DNA of 64,000 bases from assembly GCA_036936605.1 (NCBI GenBank), contig JAUPFV010000004.1:127075737-127139736 (forward strand), read 5' to 3'. Made by a program: the position numbers and the translations under genes. Of this stretch, positions 34,385 through 45,000 are shown in pieces. This stretch comes from Limnanthes douglasii subsp. nivea (Eukaryota; Streptophyta; Magnoliopsida; Brassicales; Limnanthaceae). The first letter of the stretch is position 1, and every line of letters starts with the position of its first letter. The notes beneath the pieces are model-generated. The model worked only from the letters and a program-made list of their open reading frames with translations. It searched no databases and was not told the origin of the DNA.

Positions 34385-34790
34385 TGATGAGTCCGGATTC
34401 CGTTACCATTACGGACAGGGACAGTTCGGACAAAAACTACCTAACCGGACAGGGCAGTTCGAACACCTCACCCATTGGACTGTTCGAACAAGAACCAAAG
34501 TACTTTAAACCTAAACACTTCTTGACTAAGCTGTCTGCTCTCCTACTAAGAGCTCATGGGTCCTTGAACTTGACCCGGGTCCATTAAACATGACCCGAAA
34601 GCCCATAAGGCCCAGATATAAGGGTATAAATACCCAACCACCAACATTAAATGAGGGTAATAAAAATTAAATACAACTAGACTACTTAATTCTCCCTTTA
34701 CTCTCTACTCAAACATTAAATACTTACAAACTTCCACAAAACTCTAAAAGAAATTACAAACTTACCCTCAGACAGGAATAAACCTCACCA
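34385..34790 (+). repeat. element 2 3' LTR
   Basis: 406 bp, about 95.6% identical to the 5' LTR by manual comparison, with no indels. The polypurine tract is immediately upstream and the ATTAT duplication immediately downstream. Confidence 0.95.
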
Positions 34791-34795
34791 ATTAT

Positions 34796-35295
34796 GTCAT
34801 ATTTTCATGGGTATAGATTGTTTTCCATTGTTTAATTCTTGTTGAAAGGCTATTGAAGAATTTGGATCTTGAGCATTATCCTTAATCTTTTATTCAAATG
34901 GAAGAGAATCTTCAAACAATATTTAACGAACCCCCAATACACTTATCAATTGAAGGTTACCTTGAACTTCACGATGGAAATTCTAAAATTTAATCTTATT
35001 TTTATTGAATTCGAAAGAGTTTGATGATTGTAATGACAAAATCTTCTTGTAAGACTTCCATAAGAATCAATGTCCCTTTTGCAAGATTATTTAAGAAATC
35101 GTCTCCAAGAACCCTAATTTATTTTAAAAGCACCGATTTGTGAATTTTTGTTCAAATGATACCTCAAATCCTCCAGACTATGTTCTTCTTTAAGATCAAA
35201 CCATCAAACCACCGATTTATTTAGTTAGGGGATCCAAATAAGATGATCTACAGACCTTAATCCCATTCTTGATTAATATTGAGTGAAGTCACATA
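34796..35295. other. host spacer between elements 2 and 3
   Basis: 500 bases of AT-rich sequence, continuous with the duplicated segment left of element 2 and, beyond element 3, with 39450 onward. No gene is seen. Confidence 0.55.
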
Positions 35296-35595
35296 TGGTG
35301 AGGTTAATTTATGTCTGAGGGTAATCAGGTAATTTGTTCAGATTTTTGTGGAAGTTTATGGGTATTTAATATTTTGAGTAGAGAGTAGATGGAGAATTAA
35401 GCTGCCCGGTTGCAGTTAATTTTCATTACCCATATTTAATGCAGGTGGTTGGGTATTTATACCCTTACATCTGGGCTTTATGGGTTTTCGGGTCATGTTT
35501 AATGGACCCGTGTCATGTTTAAAGACCCATGAGCTCTTAGCAGGAGAGCAAGTAGCTTAGTCAAGAAGTGTTTAGGTTTTTTAGTACTTTTGTCA
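35296..35595 (-). repeat. element 3 truncated 3' LTR
   Basis: The first 300 bp match the right LTR with three differences. Beyond GTCA at 35595 the sequence matches pol (CAAGGTTTGAAAAAACGGGG) instead of the remaining LTR. Confidence 0.9.
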
Positions 35596-36642
35596 AGGTT
35601 TGAAAAAACGGGGCACACCTGTCCGAAGACCTTGAGATAAATCTGTAAAAGCAGCTAACCTCCCCGTTAGCCGTTGTACTTCTTTAACATTTCGAGGAGG
35701 CTCCATTTGGAATAGAGCATTAAGCTGGTCCGGATCGGGCTGTATCCCATGCTCACTTATAATATAGCCTAGAAACTTCCCGGATTGTACTCCGAACACA
35801 CATTTTTCTGGATTTAACTTTAAATTCACTTTCACCAAGTTGGTGAAAATTTCTTGGAGGTCAGCCAAATGCAATTGCTCATCCACACTTTTCACCATCA
35901 TGTCATCAATGTATACTTCCATATTCCTTCCAATCTGATCAGCAAAGGCTTTGTTTACCAATCTCTGATAAGTAGCCCCAACATTTTTCAACCCAAATGG
36001 CATTACCTTATAGCAGTGAAGACCCCTGTCAGTGACAAATGTGGTATGCTCTTGATCCTTCGGATCTACTTGGATCTGATTGTATCCGGAGAAAGCATCC
36101 ATAAAGGACAGCAGTTTATTCCCAGAGGTAGAGTCGACTAGATGGTCAATCCGGGGAACTGGATACAGATCTTTTGGGCAAGCCCTATTGAGGTCTGTGA
36201 AGTCAATACACATACGCCACTTGCCATTTTTCTATTTCACCAAGACCAGATTGGCAGTCCACAAAGGATATTGAGACTCCTTGATATGCCCCATCTTTGT
36301 GAGCCTGCCAACCTCTTGCACAATAACATCAGCCTTTTCCTTGGAAAAAGCCCTTCTCTTTTGAACCACTGGTGCTACATCTTTCCGGACAGATAGGCGG
36401 TGTGATATCACATCTGCTGGAACCCCAGTAACATCAGCATTGCACCAAGCAAAAACATGTTGATGGCTCTTCAAAAACTTTAGCATCTCTCTTTTCAGAT
36501 CGGGTGGCATTCTGGACCCTATCTTGACACTTTTTCCTTCTTCTAAACAATGTGTTTCTACCTCTTCGACTGGTATTAATACTCAAGGGGCCTCTCTGGG
36601 GTCATCAATTTCACCCTCACCCCCAGAAAGCCCCCCAAATTG
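35596..36642 (-). pseudogene. element 3 reverse transcriptase
   Basis: It carries the same RT motifs as element 2 but without the internal deletions: KWRMCIDFTDLNRACPKDLY, FMDAFSGYNQIQ, HCYKVMPFGLKN, and catalytic VYIDDMM. Nonsense codons lie near 36590 (TGA) and at 36232-36234 (TAG). The frame ends at the deletion junction shortly after ..VQRLTGRLAAF, so the RNase H domains are absent. Confidence 0.85.
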
Positions 36643-38985
36643 CTATTGCTCGTTGATACAAACTGCCCCCAACGTCCGGGGCGCCAGGGCTGTAGCATAA
36701 CATTCTCTTGCAACCTTTTGACTGCTCCGGACAACTCCCACCTGTCCCTTAACAACATATTTCAAACATTGGTGGACTGTTGAAGCCACTACATGCATCC
36801 TAGAGAGCCAAGACCTCCCTAAAATAGCATTATAGCAAGTGGGACAATCCACCACAATAAAAAGTATCATGACCATCTTCTTGAAAGGTCCCTTGCCCAA
36901 CAAAACTTCTTCCTCGAACTCCCCGATCACATCAGCTGAGCTGCCAGTACAGCCCACAATTGATCTGTTCGAACTCTGAATTACAGTTGGATTTTTCATT
37001 CTCTTGTATGTGTTTAAGAAAATGATATTGGCTGAGCTTCCAGTATCCATAAAAAATCGTCTTATGTCATTGCCCCCAATAGAAGCTCCTATGACAACAA
37101 CATCTTCATGAGGGCCAGCTATATCTCTTAAATCATCTTCATAAAAAACAATGAAGGGGGATGGGATTTGCGATTGATAGGAAGTCATGCCTCCTTCTAG
37201 CTGGGTAGCTAAAGTATGAACGTGCCTCTTCCTCGAAGAAGCAATAGGAGCTGTCATGGTATCCCCTCCGAAAATTGTAAGTGACTCAAAAAACTTAATC
37301 AGCCTGGAGACTGTCCTAGAACATTCCTCAATGGTACCCACTATATTTCGAGTTGGATCATGATCCAAGTATTCAGATTCCACATCAAATCTTTCGATTA
37401 TAACCATGGCTCCCTCCGGAGCAACATTACTTGGACCAACCCGGTGAGTATTGTCAGGCCTATTACCTCCTCTTCTTTTAACATAAGCCCCCAGCTTTCC
37501 CCTCTCAATCAAGTTCTGAACCTCTTTTTTTAAAGCTATACAATCATTGGTGGTATGGCCAGTATCATTTTGATACTGGCAGAAAGAGTTATTACGGTGC
37601 TCTCTAAGAGATTGTAGTGTGACCGGTCTTCTATAGTGCACATCTTCCTTTGTTTTATCATAAATGGTGGCCACACTTTCTTTCAATTCTGCGAACCACT
37701 CCGGTTGAACCCAAGGCCCTCTCTTATTTCTGGATTGCTGACTCTGAGCAGGTGCAACTGGCTGAGATTGAGCTTTAGCCCTATCATGCCCCTGTCGGGT
37801 CTCCTTCGCCTTGTTTCCGGACTGATTCTGATTGGGGTTTGGTGCCACCGGGGCAGACCTCACCTGCCTGTGCACCCTTGTTTTCTTTGTTTCATCAACG
37901 TTAATCTGCTTTCCAACCTGATTCAGCAACCCTCCCCAAGTCATACCCTTCTTTCTGGTCACTGAATCAACCAAATTGCCAGGGTTCAAGCCCTGTCTTA
38001 GAGATGCTATCGCAACCTGCTCGAAGCAGTCAGCCAACCCATTATTGGTGTTCACAAAACGACTTATTTATTCTTTTAAGGATTCATTTGGTTCCTGAGC
38101 ACAATGGATTATTGTGTCTCCATTGCCTTTTAGCTCTTTACTCCCAACGAACTGCCTTCGAAAGGCCACCCAAAAAGTATCGAAATTCTTGATACAACCT
38201 TGTGGTAGGCTGTTATACCATTTTAGAGCACTCCCCGTAAATGATTGGGAGAATGCTCTGCAAAGTAGCTTATCATCGTCATCAAAGTTCATCATAAAGT
38301 TCTTAAATTGCTCCAAATGGTTGTTCGGATCAGTACTGCCATCGTACTTTTCCATTTTGGTGCTATCAAACCTCTTAGGGAGGTTTCCGGACAGAATTTT
38401 AGAAGACAATGGAGATTGCCTCCAATTTCGACCACGACTGAACACAGTATCTTCATTGGGAGTTGCAAAGATACCTGGTTCATCGTGGAAAGCAAAAGGA
38501 TCCATCAGCATCCGGTCTACATGCCTCCGGCTATGAGATGACCCTTTGCCGATATTCTTCTTCATCTTTCCATGTCTATCCCTTATTCTCGAATATTTTT
38601 TGATCTGCTTTTGCTTCTTTTTAGTTCGACCCTCATCGTTGCTAGAGGATAAGGATTCTTCAACTCCCTCATCACCCGAAGAGCTGCCAGAAGACTCTGA
38701 GCCTGAGTCAGAACTCTCCACTGGCTTGGACCGGTGAGACTTTTTGGAGCTGGCATGAGTCTTCTTGGTGCTTACATGAGTCTTCGAAGGCTCATGCTCT
38801 CTAGGGTTATCGGTATGATGAACAATTGATGCTTTCGATTTTTCTTTCATGCCCATCCTAGCCTTTTCAGCCCTCAGAGCTTCTATCTCGCCTTTTAGCA
38901 TATCGCGCTCCTCGATGGTGTATTCATCATTTTCACCCACCACTTCGAGCAAAGCTGGTTGCACTTCCGGGTCGTCCGGATTCAT
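36643..38985 (-). pseudogene. element 3 gag-protease
   Basis: The frame starts at MNPDDPEVQPALLEVVGEND (38985) and runs through the coiled coil, Ser-rich linker, gag domain, zinc-knuckle-like CQYQNDTGHTTNDC, and the protease site RRFFMDTGSSANIIF. It is interrupted by one TAA (about 38068-38070, replacing a Tyr codon in element 2) and closes at TAG 36645-36643, followed by CAATTT. This copy shows that the A-run frameshift in element 2 is a private lesion. Confidence 0.85.
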
Positions 38986-39058
38986 CCATACTGACTTTTC
39001 TTGTTGGTTTAGAATGCTCGATTCAGGCACCTTCGTGCTCCCACTGTGGTCGCCAATT

Positions 39059-39444
39059 TGGTGAGGTTAATTTATGTCTGAGGGTAATCAGGTAATTTGT
39101 TCAGAGTTTTGTGGAAGTTTATGGGTATTTAATATTTTGAGTAGAGAGTAGATGGAGAATTAAGCTGCCTGGTTGCAGTTAATTTTCATTACCCATATTT
39201 AATGCAGGTGGTTGGGTATTTATACCCTTACATCTGGGCTTTATGGGTTTTCGGGTCATGTTTAATGGACCCGGGTCATGTTTAAAGACCCATGAGCTCT
39301 TAGCAGGAGAGCAAGTAGCTTAGTCAAGAAGTGTTTAGGTTTTTTAGTACTTTTGTCATAGTTCGAACAGTCCAATATGTCCGGTCTGGTGGTCTTGGTC
39401 CGATATGTCCCTGTCCGGAGAGGAAGCAGTTTTCGGACTCATCA
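39059..39444 (-). repeat. element 3 5' LTR
   Basis: 386 bp, TGGTGAGG...CTCATCA on the plus strand. It is related to the element 2 LTR but distinct in its outer third. The PBS lies immediately to the left in plus coordinates. Confidence 0.93.
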
Positions 39445-40160
39445 ACATCTACCTTGTTAATCGCAATTTATGAACACAAGGCACTTCTTGCTGTTGTTGG
39501 AGATGAGAATAAGAACAAACTTCAGAGATAAAGTTGAAAAAAAATTAAACGATTTTGATGAAAAAGGTTTCATAAGGGTAAAAAAACCCTTTCAACTAAA
39601 GATATTTGTAAACGTTAGAATATTTTAAAGTTTCGACACAAATTTTACATCATTAGATTTTGATTGAATAAATTAAAATAAAATGTTTTCTAAAATTATA
39701 TATGATCCGATTAATCTGAATTTGAGTATGTTACCCTGATATGTTCAGGAGAATAATCATAATAGTAGTTTTATTTCGGTTCGGTCTAGTCCAACATATT
39801 TTCTTCGGTTTGTATATATAATATTTAAATAATAATATAATATATGTAAGATCCAATACAAATTCAGAAATTATGCGGGTCACATTCAGTTTTTTTAAAT
39901 TGTTATGTTTGGCACGGTCCGAAAATAATATATGTATAATTAATAATTATAAATAATAATAATATAAAATAAATAATAAAATATTTTATGTAAAATAAAA
40001 TAAAATATATAAAATAAATATAAAAAATGTGTCTCCAACCAGCCGGGTTGACCCGCGCATGATCGAACCAAATTCAAATTTTAAAATCTATATTCGGAGC
40101 GGATACGGTCCAACGAATTACCCAATGCCATACTATAAAAAATGTAAAGGGGGTTTCTGC
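39445..40160. other. AT-rich spacer upstream of WDR55
   Basis: It contains a TAAAA/AATAATA-rich stretch at about 39920-40030 and no ORF. It separates element 3 from the WDR55 core promoter by about 700 bases. Confidence 0.5.
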
Positions 40161-40161
40161 C

Positions 40162-40263
40162 TGGGCCTATGTCTAAAGAGCCGAAGAGATCACACCATCG
40201 AAAGCTAGGATCTTTCTCACTCTGAGCCCATCTCTTAAATCTCCATAGAATTTCTTAAACCCT
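40162..40263 (+). promoter_or_regulatory. WDR55 promoter: site II motifs and telobox-like element
   Basis: TGGGCC lies at 40162-40167, AGCCCA (site II in reverse) at 40225-40230, and AAACCCT (telobox heptamer) at 40257-40263, all within 225 bases of the start codon. This combination is common in plant promoters of ribosome-biogenesis and growth genes. No clear TATA box is seen. Confidence 0.5.
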
Positions 40264-40382
40264 TTACTCTGCCGTTCAGAAGAATTCATCCGTCTTCCAC
40301 CAGAACCTTGTGCGCTTTTAGCAAGCCTATGCCAATTTTCTCAATTTCAACATCTAATCATATCTAAATTGATTCGAACTCG

Positions 40383-43300
40383 ATGGAGGTTGAATTGGGA
40401 CAAATCGCTTTCGGTATTGATTTTCACCCTTCCGATGATCTTGTCGCTACTGGACTCATCGACGGCTACCTCCACCTGTAAACCTCCTTCCTTCCCTTCA
40501 ATTGAACTTAATTATGTAATCTTCAAACTATTTTATCATCTCGCTTATCCAATGAAATTGATTTCTCTCTTTCAGTTACCGTTATGTTGCCGATACATCT
40601 CCTATAAGGTACTTGCTTTCAACTATATACTTACTTTTGTTGTCTTTCATTATTTACATCCCTATTGACATTGATAGCTTGCTCCTAGGTTACTTGAGGT
40701 TAATGCACACACTGAATCTTGTAGAGCTGCTGTGTTTACTGAGAGTGGTAGAGGTACTACTTGTTTATACTACATTTGTCTGCCTTTTGTTTTCATCATC
40801 ATTGCTTATATGTGCCCTTTTGTCATTCAGCAATCATGACAGCTTCAGCAGACCGCTCCATTTTGGCTACTGATGTTGAAACTGGAGCATCTATTGCCCG
40901 TCTTCAAAACTCTCATGAGTGAGTGTTCTTGCCTTCGTTATTGCTTTACTTTTATACCTTTCTTTTATTTTGACTGAGATTTAAGTTTCCAGGGAGGGTA
41001 TCAATACTTTGATCAAACTTACAGAATCAACCATCGCATCCGGAGATGACAAGGGTTGTATTAAGGTGCAACAGCTTTCTCTAAATCGTAATTAGTGTAT
41101 TCTAACATGCATATGTATATCCAAGAACATCACACTTTGAAGATTTTTGAAAGAGATAGTCTATAAGACTCGGAATGTCTCCCATGTAATCTTAGCGTGG
41201 ATAATTCAAAATTTCAGGTATGGGATACTAGACAACGGTCTTGCACCAATGTTTTCAATGCTCATGAAGATTTTATTTCTGACATGACTTTTGCATCTGA
41301 TCAAATGAAACTACTGGGAACAAGGTATATTGTGCTGTAAATCAACGTGATTAGATATGTTTCCCTGATACTTCATTGTACGAAATTCGAATTTGAGTTG
41401 TTTTTCAAAACAACAATATACTCAATTAGGATTCTAGTTCTATACTGCCAATTTTCTTGAGTTCTTTTCTTGTTACTGCATAATTAGTACTAGTCTTTTT
41501 ACCTAACATGGCAAACCTAAATTGGTAGTGAATTGGCATTATATAGGGATTTTGAAAAATAAAGAATTAGATTCTTCACAAGTTAGTAGCAAATTTATAT
41601 TGTGCGATGTTCTTATTGATATTGTCATTATTCACTGGAATTGAAATTACGAATGTTGGGGATTGGGATTGATAGTCTCAAAGTGTATTTGTCAACCACT
41701 TATGTGATAACTTGTGCGGCCTTTAATTTGTATAATATTGTTTTTTCGTTCGAGGAAAAGATTGTATAATTTTTAGATAGCGGGGATTGTTGCGTCTTCG
41801 GCTTCTCACATCCAAGAAGTTCAGTATTAGATAATTTTTAGGTTTTGTTTTTTACTCATGATCACTATATACACTATATACATGTATTTTAATGTGGCAC
41901 ACCATTTTTTCTTCTCCTCTCGAGTAGTATACAGTTGCAAGTCTGAGAAATTGTTTTTTTTTTCTTTTTCAAGTGGAGATGGGACGCTGTCCGTTTGCAA
42001 TCTTCGAACAAATAAGGTATTTTATTTAATGATATTTTTGCTCAAGAAATTGGTATAGAGCTTGATTATATTAAAAGTATTTGCTTTTACTTTGCATCTT
42101 AATGATAGATCCAAACACGGTCAGAGCACTCTGAAGAAGAGCTACTGTCTGCGGTAATAATGAAGGTATATTTATTTTGATATGAGTTGATGTTTCATTT
42201 TTAATATCTTCTGTGTAGTGGCATGTAATACATTTATTAGTTGGAAACATTATCATTATTATTACTAGTACTACTGCTACTAACTACTATGCGGGCATAT
42301 CTTGCATATACTTGGTTAAATATTTATCTTGTTATTAATTGATGTTTCATTTTTAATATCTTCTGTGTAGCTGCATCTAATACATTTATCAGCTGGTAAC
42401 ATTATCATTATTATTACTAGTACTACTGCTATTAACTACTATGTGGGCATATCTTGCATATACTTGGTTTAATATTTATCTTGTTATTAATTGATGTTTC
42501 ATTTTTAATATCTTCTGTGTAGCTGCATCTAATACATTTATCAGTTGGTAACATTATCATTATTATTACTAGTACTACTGCTATTAACTACTATGTGGGC
42601 ATATCTTGCATATACTTGGGTTTAATATTTATTTTGTTATTAATTGATGTTTCATTTTTAATATCTTCTGTGTAGTTGCAGCTAATACATTTATCAGTTG
42701 GTAACATTACATTATCATTACTAGTAATACTGCTACTAAATACTATGTGGGCATATCTTGCATATAATTGGGTTTAATATTTGGTCATTTATATTTTTCA
42801 GAATGGCCAGAAAGTCATTTGCGGGTCCCAGAGTGGAAATGTCTTGTTGTATTCATGGGGCTTTTTCAGGGATTGCAGGTAATCTTTGTGACCGAAATGT
42901 GGGAAGGGATGTTTTATTATATATCATTATATGAGGCCTATATGCAACAACATATGTAATTACTTCAAAGTTGTCACAATGTCAGTGAAGGGATGTGTTA
43001 TTATATATCATTGTATGAGGGCTATATGCAACAGTTTTTGTTATTACTTCAAAGTTATCACAATGCCCTAATGTGCTCTTATTTTGGATATCCAGTGATC
43101 GCTTTGTTGATCTGTCACCAAATTCGGTCGATGTGTTGTTAAAGGTGAGTTATTTTATGTGTTTGCACCGTATGTTCCCTTTGCAAGCAACAAAGATTTT
43201 GCTTTCTAAACAAGAAGTCAATTTCTTTTAATATCTCAGGTTGACGAGGATAGAGTCATTACTGGATGTGATAATGGAATTATCAGGTTAGAAGACATGT

Positions 43301-44392
43301 GTAGAGGAGAACATTTAGTTATTTGGAGTTTTGTTGGTTTATATTTAATATCATCTTATCTTTCCAGCCTTGTAGGAATTTTACCCAACAGAATTATACA
43401 ACCCATTGCAGAACATTCAAATTTTCCAATTGAGGGTCTTGGTAATATGCACCTCCCTTTTTCTGAAGAAGTGTTGTTTTTAATATGTAGTATTGAGTAG
43501 AATGAGTAGTCACTTCGACTATTTTTCGTAGTCAATGCAAGGAAAGTTTCGATATTGATATTGTTTGTACAATTTGATGGGTAGCAAGCATAAATCAAAT
43601 TTGAGAACTATATATTATTTGTACGATCTCATCTACCTCACCTGTCATGCACTGCGTATCACAATCTGGGACTTGCTTCTATCTTTTTTTAATTATTAGT
43701 TTTTCCGCTATAGATCAATGCCCGTCTTAACAATGTTTCTAATACTGTTTATCGTTTTTGTAGCTATTTCTAATGACAGAAAATATCTTGGCAGTATATC
43801 ACACGATCAGATGTTGAAGGTATGTAGCCTACAAAAGCGATAGTTAACACATTTAACTTGTAACCACATATACCTTGTACTTTGTGTTTATGTCTTCCAA
43901 CGTCAACATACAGGCTGGTCAGCTTAATGAGTAGTTTTTTGAATTATCCGCTGTTGAAGTTTTCGTTTATATTTTCCATATGTTGCCGCTATCTACCATA
44001 ATGCTAGACTGAATATGTGTATGTATTGTAGTTATGGAATCTGGATGATATATTACAAAGTCCTGCAAACAACCAAAATAAGGGAGCTGCTGATTCAGAT
44101 AGTGATTCTGATGGGATGGAAGTTGACGATAGTCCTAAGAAAAGTAAACTTTCTTGTATGAATGTTATTTTGAAGATATTTTCTTTTAAATGATTTAAAA
44201 TTCGTGTGATTACCATATTTTTCCTAGGAAGATCATAATTATCAGTCTATATTATTCTAGGTTAGAGATATTATGTTCTAAGAAATGCATGTTAATTTAC
44301 CATGCTTATTTTGTTCAGGGACCAAGAAAAACAAGGCCACTAAAAAGCATTCGTCGGGCACTTTATCAAATAATTTTTTTGCAGAATTGTAG
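40383..44392 (+). CDS. WDR55: WD repeat-containing protein 55 homologue
   Basis: Fifteen exons, all with GT-AG introns, give a continuous 349-residue protein: 40383-40477, 40576-40608, 40689-40753, 40831-40918, 40993-41065, 41218-41324, 41974-42016, 42109-42165, 42802-42878, 43096-43144, 43240-43286, 43368-43441, 43764-43819, 44032-44143, 44319-44392. The start MEVELGQIAFGIDFHPSDD, the WD blocks (ASADRSILATDVETG, SGDDKGCIKVWDTRQ, SGDGTLSVCNLR, GCDNGIISLVGILPNRI, SHDQMLKLWNL), the acidic Ser/Asp stretch, the basic KRTKKNKATKK and the end NNFFAEL match Arabidopsis WDR55 (about 353 aa). That protein is reported to bind DDB1 and to be needed for gamete and embryo development; animal WDR55 acts in rRNA processing. 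It is probably nuclear/nucleolar. No lesion was seen. Confidence 0.93.
42188..42784. repeat. four tandem ~152-bp repeats in WDR55 intron 8
   Basis: Units start TGATGTTTCATTTTTAATAT at 42188, 42340, 42492 and 42645; the last is shorter. They fill most of the intron between 42166 and 42801. Each unit carries TATCTTCTGTGTAG, which resembles a 3' splice site. Confidence 0.85.
42903..43070. repeat. two tandem 84-bp repeats in WDR55 intron 9
   Basis: GAAGGGATGT(T/G)TTATTATATA begins at 42903 and 42987, each continuing through TATATGCAACA and ACTTCAAAGTT(G/A)TCACAATG. They sit between exons 9 and 10. Confidence 0.8.
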
Positions 44393-44598
44393 GTCGACCT
44401 TGGTGTCATTTGAAGATTTCAATTAAAAGTGTTTTTTGTACTAAGATCATTTAGGCTGGACAGTTTCAGTTCTAGTCTAATATTTTTCGCTTGTGCTGTA
44501 CCATAATTTAATCTTGTTTGCTAAATGCTTAAATGTTTTGAGGTAAAATGTCAAATTTATGTAATTTTGAATAAACTTTCTACTTAATGTATAGTAAG

Positions 44599-44748
44599 GG
44601 TTACAACCTTCCAAGTTATTGTTAGTTCTGGGCTTGATTTTAACCCATTCCGAAATCCAAAAACACTTAATTTGGCCCATTTGGTGGAAATCCAAAAGCA
44701 ATTAATTTGGTGCCGACCGAAATAACGGTAACTTGGAAGTTTATAACC
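44599..44748. mobile_element. MITE-like 150-bp element with ~28-bp terminal inverted repeats
   Basis: The left end GGTTACAACCTTCCAAGTTA and the reverse complement of the right end GGTTATAAACTTCCAAGTTA match at about 23 of 28 positions. It lies about 200 bases beyond the WDR55 stop. Target duplication is unclear. Two further related right-end units follow. Confidence 0.5.
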
Positions 44749-45000
44749 TTCACTTTGTTTCTATCCCATCTCAATATGGTTTGTTGGGACAAAAGCTCAA
44801 AACACGATTAGTATTACAGTAACCTTGGAGGTTATATTCCTTTTTTCTATACCATCTCAAGATGGTTTGTTGGAACGAAAGCCGAAAGCATGATGGAAAT
44901 AACAGCAACTTTGAAGGTTATATAACCTTTAGGTTGTTTCTATACCATCTCAATTTGGTTTGTTGGGACGAATTTTGGAAACACTTAGTTTTGAATGATA
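44730..45000. repeat. three tandem ~90-bp units derived from the MITE end
   Basis: Units start AACTTGGAAG (44730), AACCTTGGAGG (44821) and AACTTTGAAGG (44907). Each is followed by a segment with CCATCTCAA(T/G)(A/T)TGGTTTGTTG. The first overlaps the right end of the 150-bp MITE-like unit. Confidence 0.65.

Larger units (their letters stand above)
24456..34790 (+). mobile_element. element 2: full-length, decayed Tat-type Ty3/gypsy retrotransposon
   Basis: 10.3 kb with two 406-bp LTRs (24456-24861 and 34385-34790) and the perfect target duplication ATTAT (24451-24455 and 34791-34795). Order: LTR, PBS at 24865, gag, protease, RT, RNase H, second RNase H, integrase, antisense ORF, polypurine tract (AAAAAAGGGGCTAC, 34371-34384), LTR. 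By eye the LTRs differ at 18 positions (4.4%), 13 of them transitions; at an assumed 1.3e-8 substitutions per site per year that is roughly 1.7 million years. Several nonsense changes, a frameshift and two short RT deletions make it non-autonomous today. Confidence 0.93.
35296..39444 (-). mobile_element. element 3: 3'-deleted Tat-type retrotransposon
   Basis: Minus orientation. The 5' LTR is intact (39059-39444, 386 bp), followed by PBS, gag, protease and RT. The sequence then jumps within RT/RNase H directly into the 3' LTR, of which 300 bp remain (35296-35595). RNase H, integrase, aORF and about 85 bp of the 3' LTR are deleted. The junction shares TCA with both parents. Flanks are ACATA (35291-35295) and ACATC (39445-39449), a 4/5 match to a target duplication. 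The shared 300 bp of LTR differ at 3 positions (1%), so it is younger than element 2. Confidence 0.9.

Noticed and set aside
40613..40873. 86-codon plus-strand ORF spanning WDR55 exon 3
   Set aside because: It reads across introns in a different frame; the spliced WDR55 model explains the region.
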